Of a stretch of DNA of 23,718 bases, positions 3,704 to 13,553 are shown in pieces. Positions within the stretch are counted from its first letter, which is position 1. Each line of letters opens with the position of its first letter. The stretch is from a virus. The notes beneath the pieces were generated by a model that saw only the letters and a program-made list of their open reading frames with translations, had not been told where the DNA came from and searched no databases. The position numbers were made by a program, and so were the translations under genes. Location of the stretch: IMG/VR virus record IMGVR_UViG_3300034374_000222, positions 1-23,718 of that record; one strand, given 5' to 3'.

Positions 3704-6628
3704 TTAATTGGCTTCTAAGGCCGCTAAACGTGTTTCAATACTGCTTAACCGCTGTTCAGTTGCCGCACCTATAAACGCCAGCAGTTCGGGATAACGAACA
3801 CCCAGACGTGTGCGTTCTGTGGCACCCTCTGGGGCTTCTTCGGCTGTGTCGTAGGTGTCGGTGCGTGTGTAGGCTGCAACAGCTTCTACGGCCTCTGTGA
3901 CCACATTACCGTCCTCATCAAGCACCGCATCAACGGCCTCAACCGCTGGAACCTCAGTCTGTGTTTCCCACCAAGTGCTGCTAATAAAGAACGCATAATC
4001 ACCAGCGTCTAGTCCAGCGGCAGTCATAGCTGCTTGAACGTCCTGCGCAATAACGCCTGTGTGGGTCCTTGCGGCATCGCCTTTTGCTTCGACTGCGCTG
4101 TTCCACTTGAACGTCTTAAACAGTGCGCTAATAGATTTAGCCGCTGTTATTTCAGCGTCAGTCAGTGCTGCAATTTGCTGTTTTTCGTTTGCGTCAGATG
4201 TTTGGATGGTGGCGTTGGTTGCGTAGATGTCTTTCCATCTACCATTTGTTGCGCCTAAATCAATGGCGGCATCACGCAATGCAAAAGTTGAGAGGTTCAT
4301 TGGAAGTATACGCTCTGCGGCGGCGTTAAAATAAAAGCCAGTATCATCTGTGCCAATAGCTAAATTACTACTTACTGTCCCAATAGACCCGACTGTTGTG
4401 CCGTCTTTTGCAAAAGCAATAACATTACCGTCACTTGTTTTTCGGTTTATTTTAAGAGGTTCGCCACCGTCTCGTGTCATAAAGTGTGCGCCATCTGACT
4501 TCGCTTCAAAGCCAACACTAGCAACGTTTGGTGCAGTCTTCCCAACCAGCACGTTGCCGCTGTTGTCGATGCGCATCTTCTCACTGTTAGCAACCATAAA
4601 CGCAAGCTGTGTACCGCCAGCCTCAGTGCCAAAAGTACCTACGCTACTGCCATCTGTTTTTAAGGTGAAGTTAGTTGCAACACCGTCTGTAAAAGTTACT
4701 AAGGCTCCTGTCCCGCCATTGTTCAATTCCAGCTTTCTTGACGGCGAACTCGTCCCAATGCCCACGTTGCCGCCCGATGTGATGCGCATCCGTTCCGTTG
4801 CGGCAGTCTCAAAGAACAACGCTTGTCCCGTAGATGCAACACCAGAGTAAGCGTCTAAGTCTGCGCTGTTATCTAGTTGCAACCTTGAATAACCTGTAGA
4901 AGAGGTTAATCGCAAAGGGTTTTGCAAAGATGTCGTTATTGTGGCAGTTCCATTACCATCAACCGTCAGCCCATCAGCAACCACACTGCCCGTGACATCC
5001 ACGCCTGTGGCGGTGGTGGCGAGTTTATTGTTTCCTTGATGCTTTAAAGTGGCTGTACCGTTTGTTATGTGAAAGTCAGCAACACGATTTGTGCCATCTG
5101 CTTTTTGAATAACCATCTGGTCAGCAGCGTTAACAATCAACGCCCCAGTACCAGCATCCCTTACATAACTATTTGACCCATCATGAAACAGCTGCAAGTC
5201 AGAGCCAGCACCGAAGATGGCCTTGTCGTTGTCGCCGAAGTTGATGTCGTTGCCGTTGGTGTCTAAGTCGCCGCCAAGCTGGGGCGAGGTGTCGCCTACT
5301 AAGTCAGGTGATGCGGCTTGCCAGGCAGAGCCATTCCAAACAAACAAAGTGTTATTCGTTGTGTTGAAATACTGGTCACCCGCAGTCAACGCATCCCCGT
5401 CATTGTCCACAGTCGGGGCCGAAGACTTGGCACCAAGGTAAATATCGTCAAAAGCATCGAAGGAGGCCGCAGCAGCAGCCGCAGATGCCGCCGCATTGGT
5501 TTCACTTGTACTGGCGTTGCTTTCACTTGTTGCCGCATTGGTGGCACTTGTAGCCGCCTCTGACGCTTTTGTGGTAGCCGTACTAGCTTGCGTTGTGGCT
5601 GTCGTAGCAGATGTAGAGGCTTCCGCAGCCTTTGTTGTGGCTGTCGATGCGCTTGACGATGCAGATGAAGCTGATGACGCAGCCGCTACCTGACTTGCCG
5701 CCGCGTTAGTCTCTGCTGTTTCTGCATTGGTTTCCGCAGTTTCGGCATTTGTTTCGGCGGTCTCAGCCGCTGTTTGCGCTGCCTGTGCCGCTAGCTTTGC
5801 TGTTTCCGCTGCTGCCGCGTCTGCTGCGACTCCGGCCTCGCTTGCCGCTGCTGCTGTCGCACTGGCTGCTGCGTTGGTTTCACTTGTAGACGCCGCCGCC
5901 TCGCTTGCTGCCGCAGCCGTTGCTGATGTTGCCGCCGCAGATGCGGAAGTCGCTGCCGCCGCAGCGTCCACAATGAGGTCGTATTTAGCGCTGTTAGCGT
6001 TAGTTGTCAGAGGCTGAGAACCAGAGCTTGTGTGTGCAGAATTAACAATAAAGATGTTATTCGTACTGGTGTCCTTCACCAAGTCACGCTCTGCGTAGGC
6101 AGTCGAAGCCGCCCAATTACCTTGGAATGTGCCAATCTCCTGCGTTACGCTAATCTCACCGCTACTGTCAAACGCCAAAACTTTATTCGCACGGTCAGTA
6201 GCACCAACAGTAAACTCTGTTGAAGTCATAGTGTTTGTGCGTGATAGCTTGATAGCGCGGTCTAGTTCTTCTTGCTGCTGTTGCGCAATGAATGTCAGAT
6301 TGTCTAGCGCATCTTCGTGTGAAGCGGCTGGGAACGGGTCGTTAGGAGTATAGTCTGTTGTCTGTGTAAGCGGTGACGCACGGCGTATAACCACAGTAAT
6401 GCCGGATGCAGGGGCTGTTACAAAGGTTACGTTACCGCCTGACGCATTACCCACACCAGACACAGTGTAGTTTGTCGTAATAGACTGCACCGTTTCAGTA
6501 CCGGTTGCGTCAGTACGCAGGATAACTGTAAGGTCATCCTCGTCAAACACCTTGAAGCCGTAAGCAAACACGGTGGTGCTGCCGTTGCCGGAATAACTAT
6601 TCTTTGTAGTTGTGCTGCTTACAGTCAT
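3704..6628 (-). CDS. Tail fibre with S74 self-cleaving chaperone domain (974 aa)
   Basis: Residues 1-135 match the T7-type tail-fibre N-terminus that docks on the tail (NSYSGNGSTTVFAYGFKVFD at 10-29, then the PNDPFPAASHEDALDNL region). Residues 221-390 are an Ala/Ser/Thr-rich shaft, probably a trimeric coiled coil. Residues 395-440 form a small domain with GDQYFNTTNNTLFVWNGSAW. Residues 445-780 hold beta-rich repeats with two RMRI/KMRI-type motifs followed by GN-V(G/L) (613-623 and 685-694). The end is an intramolecular chaperone: TSDANEK with Ser811 and Lys816 has the Ser-x4-Lys spacing of the endosialidase cleavage dyad, followed by HTGVIAQDVQAAM, and LAALEAN closes the chain. The last 163 or so residues are probably cut off after trimer folding. 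An AAGGAGT lies upstream. Confidence 0.93.
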   Translation of the reverse strand: MTVSSTTTKNSYSGNGSTTVFAYGFKVFDEDDLTVILRTDATGTETVQSITTNYTVSGVGNASGGNVTFVTAPASGITVVIRRASPLTQTTDYTPNDPFPAASHEDALDNLTFIAQQQQEELDRAIKLSRTNTMTSTEFTVGATDRANKVLAFDSSGEISVTQEIGTFQGNWAASTAYAERDLVKDTSTNNIFIVNSAHTSSGSQPLTTNANSAKYDLIVDAAAAATSASAAATSATAAAASEAAASTSETNAAASATAAAASEAGVAADAAAAETAKLAAQAAQTAAETAETNAETAETNAETAETNAAASQVAAASSASSASSSASTATTKAAEASTSATTATTQASTATTKASEAATSATNAATSESNASTSETNAAASAAAAAASFDAFDDIYLGAKSSAPTVDNDGDALTAGDQYFNTTNNTLFVWNGSAWQAASPDLVGDTSPQLGGDLDTNGNDINFGDNDKAIFGAGSDLQLFHDGSNSYVRDAGTGALIVNAADQMVIQKADGTNRVADFHITNGTATLKHQGNNKLATTATGVDVTGSVVADGLTVDGNGTATITTSLQNPLRLTSSTGYSRLQLDNSADLDAYSGVASTGQALFFETAATERMRITSGGNVGIGTSSPSRKLELNNGGTGALVTFTDGVATNFTLKTDGSSVGTFGTEAGGTQLAFMVANSEKMRIDNSGNVLVGKTAPNVASVGFEAKSDGAHFMTRDGGEPLKINRKTSDGNVIAFAKDGTTVGSIGTVSSNLAIGTDDTGFYFNAAAERILPMNLSTFALRDAAIDLGATNGRWKDIYATNATIQTSDANEKQQIAALTDAEITAAKSISALFKTFKWNSAVEAKGDAARTHTGVIAQDVQAAMTAAGLDAGDYAFFISSTWWETQTEVPAVEAVDAVLDEDGNVVTEAVEAVAAYTRTDTYDTAEEAPEGATERTRLGVRYPELLAFIGAATEQRLSSIETRLAALEAN
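5459..5968 (-). repeat. Alanine-rich shaft-coding repeats in the tail fibre gene
   Basis: These bases encode residues 221-390 of the fibre. They are made almost only of Ala, Ser, Thr, Glu and Asn in short units such as SETNAAAS, ATTKASEAA and SATAAAASE. Runs of GCN codons give the plus strand long false open frames rich in Val and Ala. Such regions usually form the coiled shaft of phage fibres and are prone to change in copy number. Confidence 0.8.
5702..5764 (-). repeat. Three tandem 21-base units coding for ETAETNA heptads
   Basis: Residues 289-309 of the fibre are three exact copies of ETAETNA. The three 21-base units (5744-5764, 5723-5743, 5702-5722) differ at silent positions, so the protein repeat has been kept while the DNA drifted. 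A seven-residue unit fits a coiled-coil heptad. Confidence 0.85.
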
Positions 6629-6665
6629 TTCTTACTCCTTAGAGCCTTTATACATTATTTTGGGG

Positions 6666-9164
6666 CTATCGTACATATTGACTTGGCGGGAAGTAAAACT
6701 CTTGGTCAGTGTCTTTCTTCATCCGTCTTTCCATGCGCTTAAAGTACCCAGGGTTTGCAAACTCTGTTAGCTCATAAACAAACAGATAGTCCAAAGCTAG
6801 TTTAGCATAAAACAGGTTCATAAATGGTGTGTTGCGCATGGCTAGACGCACTGTTTCAGCCGCCGCTTCATCTCCATCGCGGAACTTGGCGTATAGTTTT
6901 AGTAAATCACCAGCCGTTCCTAACGCGGGGCCGGCAAATGTTTCTAAAGGAGACTGCCCGTAACGGTTAAACTCACCAAATATAAAGTCGCCATAGATAC
7001 CAGCGCCTCCTCCTTGCGTAAATGCCCTTAGCAAAGTTTTGCTATCAAGTGTGTAGTCATCCTCAAACACACTCATAGGCTCTTTTCCTTTAAGGAAGTC
7101 CTTGGTAACCATAGACAGATAGCCCATCATAGTTGTGCCAACCATCATCTTTGCAACGCCAGAATATCCACTCATCGCTTTCTGACGCGACAAACCTTTT
7201 GTGACGTATGTAATTGGGAAGCCTTTAAGCTGCATAATCATGCGTATGGCTTCGCCAGCAACTGTGCCACGGGGCAGCCCTTGGTTCATAATCGCTCTCT
7301 CACGCGCACCTGGCGTTGGGATAGCCGCATCTGCACTGTCCATGTAGTAAGCAGATATCTTTGTGCGCAAGTCATCCCTAAATTGCTGCCGCGCCTTGTC
7401 TGTAACATCTAGCCTCCCCGTGCGCTGTACAATAATAGAGTCAATATCTGCATCGGCTATGTTATCAACAACTTCTGGGGCCAAGTATCTGCGCCCGTCT
7501 GCTGCTGTCATATCTAATCCGCGAAACAAGCCCCACTCTGTCTCTCGTATATCGTACAATTCCAATAGCCGCTTAGTTTCCATAGGCACACTATCAAAGC
7601 TACGGTTTGCATAATTAGCAAGGTCAGCCGCAAGCAATCGGGCAACGCCTACTTTTTGGTTGCTGTTCCACCACTGCATCCCGTTTAGCTTAAAATAAAC
7701 TTGGTGCATTTTTGAAATCATACCTGGGCCGCTATCGTTTGCACTAAACCTTGCGTGAACATCAGCTATTTCGTTTTCGACACCCACATTTAAAAGGTAC
7801 GCAAGCTCCTTTTGCTCCTTACTGTTGAAGAGCCGGAACGTATCTCGAAGGGCTGTGGCGTATGAGCCAAATATATTACGTTCTGTGTTTGCGTTGATAA
7901 AAGATGCCTTGGTAGCGATATCAGAAAATGACGATATTGTGGCAAAACCTAGCTTAGACATAGACTGAATCATTCTGAAGCCGCCAGCAATGCCAGCAAA
8001 CGTAACGCTTGTGTTCAGTATTGGCTGGGTAGCGCCAAGCGCTCTAGTTGTGCCATCTAACTCCGCAAACTGGTTCTTCAAAGCGCCTATCTTTAGCGGC
8101 TTGGCAATGCCCTTGGGCTTTACCTCTTTTATAATACGGTCAAACATGGCTTTTGGGTTAGTGCCAAATGTTTCTAGCAAGCCAATGTTTTGCGCATCAT
8201 GCGATATGCCTTGATACACGGCCTCTGACAGTTTCATGCGGCTGTATTTGTTAGCGTATGCGAAGGCAGATTGCCCATCCTTAAAGTGCAAAATACGCTC
8301 TGCGCTCATCTTTTTGGCAAGATTAACTGGCCCTGTAAAAGCAACAGTGCTTCCATCTACGCCATTGATACTATCTGCCTTCATGTGGTTGCCAGAAACC
8401 AAGTTGTCGTAGATGTCGGACAAAAACTCTATTTCAGTCTTGTTGCTTGGCTTATTTGCGTACGTTTTCTCTTCATCCAACAACTCACGGATTGTGTTAA
8501 TCCAAGTGTCTTTGTCTTCCTGAGTTCCTTTGCCGCGCAACAACAGTGGGTCATGATTCTGACGGACAACATAGTTAGCCAACTCACCGATATTTGCACC
8601 GTTACGGTTCTTTCTGTCCAGTAATCTCTTTTGAACCTTTTGGATAGCCTCGGCTATTTGCCTAGCCTCCGCACTTCCGCTTGTCCCTAGCCCATCAAAC
8701 AACTCTCGGTATATTTCACCATCAAGCTCATTCGTTCTAAAGATTGCCAGAAGGTCGTTCCTTTGTAGCGCTGCTGCCAACGCTGCGCTGTGGTCAACAA
8801 AGATGCTTTTCTGTTTAGCATCAACACTGAAAAGACCCCGCCTCGCATCGCCCACAAGGATTGCAGACAAAACCTTGCTTGGGTTGTCAGGCTCTGCCCG
8901 TATCGCAGTCATTATATTACCGTAGGCACGGGCGTTTATTAGACGGTTACGCTTTTCTATTGCTGCGTTTATCTTTGCCTGCTGGGAAAATTGTCGTCCG
9001 GCTTCAATTAGCTCGTTAAGGTCAGCCTCACCAACAGCCCTGCCGCGAGAGTCTATGCGCTCTTGCACAAAAGACAGGATGCCATCTATCTCTTCTCTGC
9101 TTATAGCAGTGCCATTTCGGGCGGCTACATCAAGTAGCTCTTGTGCGCAAACCGTTACTGTCAT
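6666..9164 (-). CDS. Internal virion protein, C-terminal gp16-like part (832 aa)
   Basis: A large, mostly helical protein. Its C-terminal third has LPRGTVAGEAIRMIMQLKGF, TYVTKGLSRQKAM, a hydrophobic stretch with MMVGTTMMGYLSMV, a GGGAGIYGDFIFGE motif, and an ending with RNTPFMNLFYAKLALDYL and QEFYFPPSQY. These are features I associate with the end of the long T7 gp16-type ejection protein, which enters the host envelope ahead of the DNA. I start at the ATG at 9162-9164, which overlaps the upstream TGA (ATGA); an ATG at 9186-9188 gives eight more residues. With the 592-aa protein before it the sum is 1424 aa, close to single-chain gp16 (1318 aa in T7). No transglycosylase motif was recognised. 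Confidence 0.75.
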   Translation of the reverse strand: MTVTVCAQELLDVAARNGTAISREEIDGILSFVQERIDSRGRAVGEADLNELIEAGRQFSQQAKINAAIEKRNRLINARAYGNIMTAIRAEPDNPSKVLSAILVGDARRGLFSVDAKQKSIFVDHSAALAAALQRNDLLAIFRTNELDGEIYRELFDGLGTSGSAEARQIAEAIQKVQKRLLDRKNRNGANIGELANYVVRQNHDPLLLRGKGTQEDKDTWINTIRELLDEEKTYANKPSNKTEIEFLSDIYDNLVSGNHMKADSINGVDGSTVAFTGPVNLAKKMSAERILHFKDGQSAFAYANKYSRMKLSEAVYQGISHDAQNIGLLETFGTNPKAMFDRIIKEVKPKGIAKPLKIGALKNQFAELDGTTRALGATQPILNTSVTFAGIAGGFRMIQSMSKLGFATISSFSDIATKASFINANTERNIFGSYATALRDTFRLFNSKEQKELAYLLNVGVENEIADVHARFSANDSGPGMISKMHQVYFKLNGMQWWNSNQKVGVARLLAADLANYANRSFDSVPMETKRLLELYDIRETEWGLFRGLDMTAADGRRYLAPEVVDNIADADIDSIIVQRTGRLDVTDKARQQFRDDLRTKISAYYMDSADAAIPTPGARERAIMNQGLPRGTVAGEAIRMIMQLKGFPITYVTKGLSRQKAMSGYSGVAKMMVGTTMMGYLSMVTKDFLKGKEPMSVFEDDYTLDSKTLLRAFTQGGGAGIYGDFIFGEFNRYGQSPLETFAGPALGTAGDLLKLYAKFRDGDEAAAETVRLAMRNTPFMNLFYAKLALDYLFVYELTEFANPGYFKRMERRMKKDTDQEFYFPPSQYVR

Positions 9165-10939
9165 TTTGGTGCGTTCCTGTTCATGCAAACCGCGCCTGTG
9201 CGAGTTAGCTCGTCATAAGATGTTTCTGCCCTACGAACCGCCTCATCAGCAGAAGCAATGTCATCTATCATCTCTTGAGGTATCAAGTCTTCGCCAATAA
9301 AGACCGCGACATCCTCCTCGAGCAAATCATTACCTTCGCGCAAATCATTAAGCTCCATCTCTTCGATGTCCATTCCAGCCTCGTCCATCTCGTCAAGGAT
9401 AGGCTTTTCATCGCGCATTATACCAAGATTATAGTCCTGTAGTTGAGCCTCCGTCTGCACATCATACATCTCTTGCTCTGTAAGAGGTACGCCATCAACA
9501 ACAGGCTCCAAGTTTTTGTCAGCAACATCACCAAACAATGTGGCGGTGTTAAAGTCGTAATAGTCTTCGTCCTCAGCAGCGTCAGCTAAAGCCCTCTCAA
9601 GAGTAGCGTCATCCATCCCTGTTGGGTCTATGCCACGCCTATCGGCTTCGGCAATCTTTTGCTGAGCCGCCTCATACGCCGCAACCGCCTCTGCGTCTGC
9701 TGCTGAATACTGAGGGTTGCCCGATACATCCTCACGAACCGCATCAATAAGCTCATTAATGCCCAACTCATCCGGCTGTCCTTCTATCTCAGGCGGCAAA
9801 TACCCCTCTTCACGCGCCGCAGTAAGCATATCATCGACACTGCGACCACCTTTGGCTGCACCAACATAAAACTTGCCTGATTTTTGTTTTGGCACAATCT
9901 CTTGCAAATCCGATGCGCCTTTACTTGTAGGGTCTATCCCGCCTTTTGCACGGATAAATTGCGCAAGTGTTCTAGGCTTTTCAGCCCTAAGCATGGGTGG
10001 GCGAGCTTTTCCTTTTCGCTTGTACTCAGGAACGTAACCAGGACTGCGAGTTACTTTTTCTTCAATTATCTCGCCAGTATCGGGGTCAATCCGGCGTTCA
10101 ACACTCACAATGTCAGACTGCTCCGCAAGCCTTTCATTGGAACGCTGTATTTCAGCAGCTTCGTCCACCTTTTTTTCTTGGCGGTGCAGATTGGCTACGT
10201 TAATTTCTTGGTCGCTAACAGCTTGCGCCACTGCCCGAACCAACGCCTCATCCCTTACTTTGGATGCCTCAATACGGTCAGATATTTTGCCAAAACCAAC
10301 ATGCAACCCGCCTCCAAGAACGCCGCCTAGAGTCACGTTAAGGAAGCTGTCCATTAGCCCGTAGTCTACGTCTTGCTCAAGGTACGCTTGCCCCACTACC
10401 AAAGGCTCCAAGATAGCTGCACCAACAGCACCATCAACCGCGCCAGCCACCAGCCTACTGCCAGTCTTTCCAAACCTAGCCGCCATTGTTGCCATTCGAG
10501 CTTGGCCCACAATAGGTATAAACGCAGATGCTACATTTAAGGGGTCGAGCATCGAACCAGCCAAGGCTGTACCAAACTGCAACGCCCCTAAGCCAAGCCC
10601 ACCTTGAGAACGGTTTAAGGTAAACTTGATAGAGTCTCGCTTGTCCTTACGTTCCGCTAATAGATTAGCAAGCCCTTCTGTGATGCCTTCTTCACCGACA
10701 TCTATGCCCTCCCTAAAGTAAGAACTTTGCGCCCACTCATCAGGAGAAAGTTTTTGTCCAGTGCGGCCCTCTCCTGTGTATTGGTCAAAGAACCTATTGG
10801 CAGCGCTAAGAGGATTGTAATACAAAGTTTCATCAAGGGTCGCACCCAAAACATCTAACGTGCCAAACGTAGTTGTATTCAAGTAATTATCGTAGGCATT
10901 TTTGTCAGGCTTTTGCTCTGGAATGAAAACATTCACCAT
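9161..10939 (-). CDS. Internal virion protein, N-terminal gp16-like part (592 aa)
   Basis: The start MVNVFIPEQKPDKNAYDNYL leads to a segment with SAANRFFDQYTGEGRTGQKL (45-64). Three Gly/Ala-rich hydrophobic stretches follow at about 112-147 (including SMLDPLNVASAFIPIVG), 163-187 (GAVGAAILEPLVVGQ) and 194-216 (LNVTLGGVLGGGLHVGFG). The pattern 'DP-NV--AF-P-VG ... EP ... DY---D---N---GG--GGG-H' is familiar from gp16-like DNA-ejection proteins of podoviruses, where such segments may help cross the membrane. The second half (about 240-590) is charged and becomes very acidic (many Asp/Glu, e.g. EDEDYYDF). The start overlaps the previous TAA (TAATG) and the stop overlaps the next ATG. No lytic transglycosylase catalytic motif is evident. 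Confidence 0.75.
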   Translation of the reverse strand: MVNVFIPEQKPDKNAYDNYLNTTTFGTLDVLGATLDETLYYNPLSAANRFFDQYTGEGRTGQKLSPDEWAQSSYFREGIDVGEEGITEGLANLLAERKDKRDSIKFTLNRSQGGLGLGALQFGTALAGSMLDPLNVASAFIPIVGQARMATMAARFGKTGSRLVAGAVDGAVGAAILEPLVVGQAYLEQDVDYGLMDSFLNVTLGGVLGGGLHVGFGKISDRIEASKVRDEALVRAVAQAVSDQEINVANLHRQEKKVDEAAEIQRSNERLAEQSDIVSVERRIDPDTGEIIEEKVTRSPGYVPEYKRKGKARPPMLRAEKPRTLAQFIRAKGGIDPTSKGASDLQEIVPKQKSGKFYVGAAKGGRSVDDMLTAAREEGYLPPEIEGQPDELGINELIDAVREDVSGNPQYSAADAEAVAAYEAAQQKIAEADRRGIDPTGMDDATLERALADAAEDEDYYDFNTATLFGDVADKNLEPVVDGVPLTEQEMYDVQTEAQLQDYNLGIMRDEKPILDEMDEAGMDIEEMELNDLREGNDLLEEDVAVFIGEDLIPQEMIDDIASADEAVRRAETSYDELTRTGAVCMNRNAPK

Positions 10940-13551
10940 TAGAATATCTTTCGCTGCTTGATGGCGGCCCTGTCATATGGGCTTGTGGCTTCTTCTAAAT
11001 CCCTTATCTGGGTTGATAGCTCATTGAACCTAACCATAATAAAAGCACTGCGCGGCCCCACCCCACTAGGAACAGCCGCCTGCTTCCTGCGCGCCATTTC
11101 GCCATTGTCGAACACTAAGTACGCACCTTTGTTGTCTGTTGTCGTTACCCAATAAGCGTCAGATAGTTTCTTTTTTAACTGTGCTTGAGACTCTTCTACG
11201 CTCAGGCCTGCCGCTACAGGCGGGTCAATTACAGAAAGAAGATAGTCTTGGTTCTTGTCGTTGCTAACGTAAAAGCTAAGGATATTTGCTATTGAACTGG
11301 CATCGTTCTCAAGAGCTTTTGGCAGTCTCAAAGGCACATTTAAATTACCTTCCGCAAAAGAAAACTGGCTGTTTACAACAGTGTTTATCGCCTTGTCCAC
11401 GGCTGTCTGCACGTTTGCTTCCCCAGCCATCATGTAGTAAGCGGCAGTGTTTTTAATTACCTCATTATAAGCATTTACATGAGACATTCTTGCGGAAGTT
11501 GCGCCTCTTCCGAGGATGTCACCAGGGTTGCCGCCAGTAATACTCTGCGAATATTGCGTATTGGACAATCTAACAGCGTCAGATATTTCACGCATAGTTT
11601 TGGTGCCAAGACTTGCTTTAGCATCAGTAACTGACTGAGCCGCATTGCCTGCTTCCACAGCAAACATTTGAGCGTTGTTAGGGTTTGCAATAATAATATT
11701 GTCAACGAGACTAAGCACACCTTGGCTAGTAAGATTGCGAAGAATCCGGTCCTCGTTTTCCACCCCAAACTTAGTGATAAACGCATTGCCTATCTCAGAT
11801 TTTTCTTGGTAGGACAAGGCTGGGTCAGAGTATTGTTTTTGGAATGCTACTATCTCTGCGTCTGAGGCAACTCTTATGTCCACCTCCTCTACCCCCATAT
11901 CACGTTGCCGCCTAATTAGCTGGTCTGTGCTTAACTTAGGGCCACCTCTGCGCTCTGCATCTTTCTGCAAGTAGTCAACAGCATCTGTCTTTAAGAGACT
12001 GTCGCGCTGTTCAATCATAGTATTAAAGCTATCCAATACTTGTTTATGGTATAGCTGTTCTTCCGCAGAAGATGTGCGAAGGTTTTCCGTTAATTCTTTG
12101 CGTGTTTGAGTTATCTCTGTAGGGCCAGTAAGTCTTATCCCAGCGAAGATAGCGCCTGCATCTCCAATCGCCTGCGTCTTGGCGAAGAATCTTTCTGCTG
12201 GCAAATTGTCATCAGGGTTTAACTTGTTTATGTTGTCTGCAATATTATCTCGCAATGTCCTAGATTTTTCATCCAAAACGCCATTGTTGACTTGAAGCCT
12301 GCTCGTCAATACTTCTGTGTCATTCTCAATTTGAGATGTTAAAACTCTATCAAACTTATCTAAGACACCACTTGCAATGCTTTTTAGGCGCATAGCTGCG
12401 GTTAAGCTAAGGCCAGAGGCTTGCCCCTCAAGCCTATCGGCGTCTTCAATCAATTGCTCAAGCTGGCTTCTATCCATATCAGCAGCAGAAACAGCCAACG
12501 ACTCAAGCAGGTCACTTTCCCCCTCTGCCTTTAACGCTTTTGCCTCTGCTTCAAACATATTGGCAAGTTTTGTCTTAAAGGCACCACTGGCACCGCCTAA
12601 GTCAATTACTACGCTTTCTTCTTCTCGCTGTATAACAACAGTGTCTACCTCTGCCCGCATTTGAGCCAAGGCATCAGCTTGCTCCGAGGCATCTAGGTCG
12701 GCTATGACAAGCCTGTTTAAAGCCGCATCGTGAATGTCAGCAGTAATTTCCCTCTCTTTAGCGTCTATCGCATTTCGAGCCGCCGCCTTTACCGAGGCAG
12801 GAAGCTCTTCTGATGCTAAGTTGTCTCTTAGGATATTTATATCCGTAAAGGATGAGGCAGAGGCGGTAGCGGTGTCTAGGTCACGCCGCGTTGCTTCAAC
12901 ACCAAATGATTTAATTGTATAATTAACAGTCTGCCCAAGAAGTTTTGCTTCTTTAATTAGTTGGTTTGCTTCAGCCCTAAGCATCGCTTTTGACTCAGAA
13001 TCTGTTTCTGAAGCTATTGAACCAAGCAGAGATTCGAGGCGACCATTGGTCGTTATAGAGCCAGCAACGCGACCTCTATTAAAAGCCTGTTGTTTTGCCT
13101 GCCCGACTTTAGGCAGTAGTTGCCTTTTAACAGCATTTGATATTGTGTTTTTCTGCCCGTCAGTTAAATCAAGGCCTGCGATATCTGCGAGGATAGGCTC
13201 TTGCACATTAGACAACATAGAAGAAGCAGACTTTTCTGTGTCAGTCTCCGTGTCGGTTATTATAAAATTATCAGCTTGCTCATAAGCACGGGTAGTATAG
13301 TCATTAATAAAGTTGTCGGTTTGCTCTTTCTTCTCTGCCATAGCAAAGTCAAATTCCAACTTTGCTTTAGCGGAGTCGAAAGACTGTTTGTTTTTAGCAT
13401 ACTCTTGCGCAACACGGCCTGCCTGCTCACCAGCACGGGCAAGCGCTTGGCCTGGCAATGTGAATACATCGCTTGCTCTAGGGCCAAGACTACTAATTCT
13501 TGGCTGCACAGCAGTGCCTGCACCTTCTGCGTATAGTGGTATTTTTGGCAT
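10939..13551 (-). CDS. Internal virion protein, gp15-like (870 aa)
   Basis: The protein begins MPKIPLYAEGAGTAVQPRIS, followed by a helix with ARAGEQAGRVAQEYAK, and continues as a long, charged, almost wholly helical chain with no cysteine-rich or catalytic motif. Length (T7 gp15 has 747 aa), composition and position between a gp14-like gene and a gp16-like gene all indicate the gp15 homologue, which builds part of the ejection tube through the cell envelope. Near the C-terminus ARRKQAAVPSGVGPRSAFIM and a PYDRAAIKQRK tail are seen. The gene ends in a TAATG junction with the next. Its ribosome site is weak. Sequence similarity to T7 gp15 is low, so the call leans on gene order. Confidence 0.75.
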   Translation of the reverse strand: MPKIPLYAEGAGTAVQPRISSLGPRASDVFTLPGQALARAGEQAGRVAQEYAKNKQSFDSAKAKLEFDFAMAEKKEQTDNFINDYTTRAYEQADNFIITDTETDTEKSASSMLSNVQEPILADIAGLDLTDGQKNTISNAVKRQLLPKVGQAKQQAFNRGRVAGSITTNGRLESLLGSIASETDSESKAMLRAEANQLIKEAKLLGQTVNYTIKSFGVEATRRDLDTATASASSFTDINILRDNLASEELPASVKAAARNAIDAKEREITADIHDAALNRLVIADLDASEQADALAQMRAEVDTVVIQREEESVVIDLGGASGAFKTKLANMFEAEAKALKAEGESDLLESLAVSAADMDRSQLEQLIEDADRLEGQASGLSLTAAMRLKSIASGVLDKFDRVLTSQIENDTEVLTSRLQVNNGVLDEKSRTLRDNIADNINKLNPDDNLPAERFFAKTQAIGDAGAIFAGIRLTGPTEITQTRKELTENLRTSSAEEQLYHKQVLDSFNTMIEQRDSLLKTDAVDYLQKDAERRGGPKLSTDQLIRRQRDMGVEEVDIRVASDAEIVAFQKQYSDPALSYQEKSEIGNAFITKFGVENEDRILRNLTSQGVLSLVDNIIIANPNNAQMFAVEAGNAAQSVTDAKASLGTKTMREISDAVRLSNTQYSQSITGGNPGDILGRGATSARMSHVNAYNEVIKNTAAYYMMAGEANVQTAVDKAINTVVNSQFSFAEGNLNVPLRLPKALENDASSIANILSFYVSNDKNQDYLLSVIDPPVAAGLSVEESQAQLKKKLSDAYWVTTTDNKGAYLVFDNGEMARRKQAAVPSGVGPRSAFIMVRFNELSTQIRDLEEATSPYDRAAIKQRKIF

Positions 13552-13553
13552 TT

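Noticed and set aside
5791-5973. Minus-strand frame rich in Arg and Gln
   Set aside because: It is an out-of-frame reading of the same alanine-rich fibre DNA.
5496-6017. Plus-strand frames rich in Val and Ala
   Set aside because: They are antisense images of the GCN-rich alanine shaft of the fibre gene; such codon runs leave the opposite strand free of stops.
11475-11786. Minus-strand frame of 103 codons inside the gp15-like gene
   Set aside because: Leu/Ser-rich shadow in another frame of an unbroken 870-codon gene.
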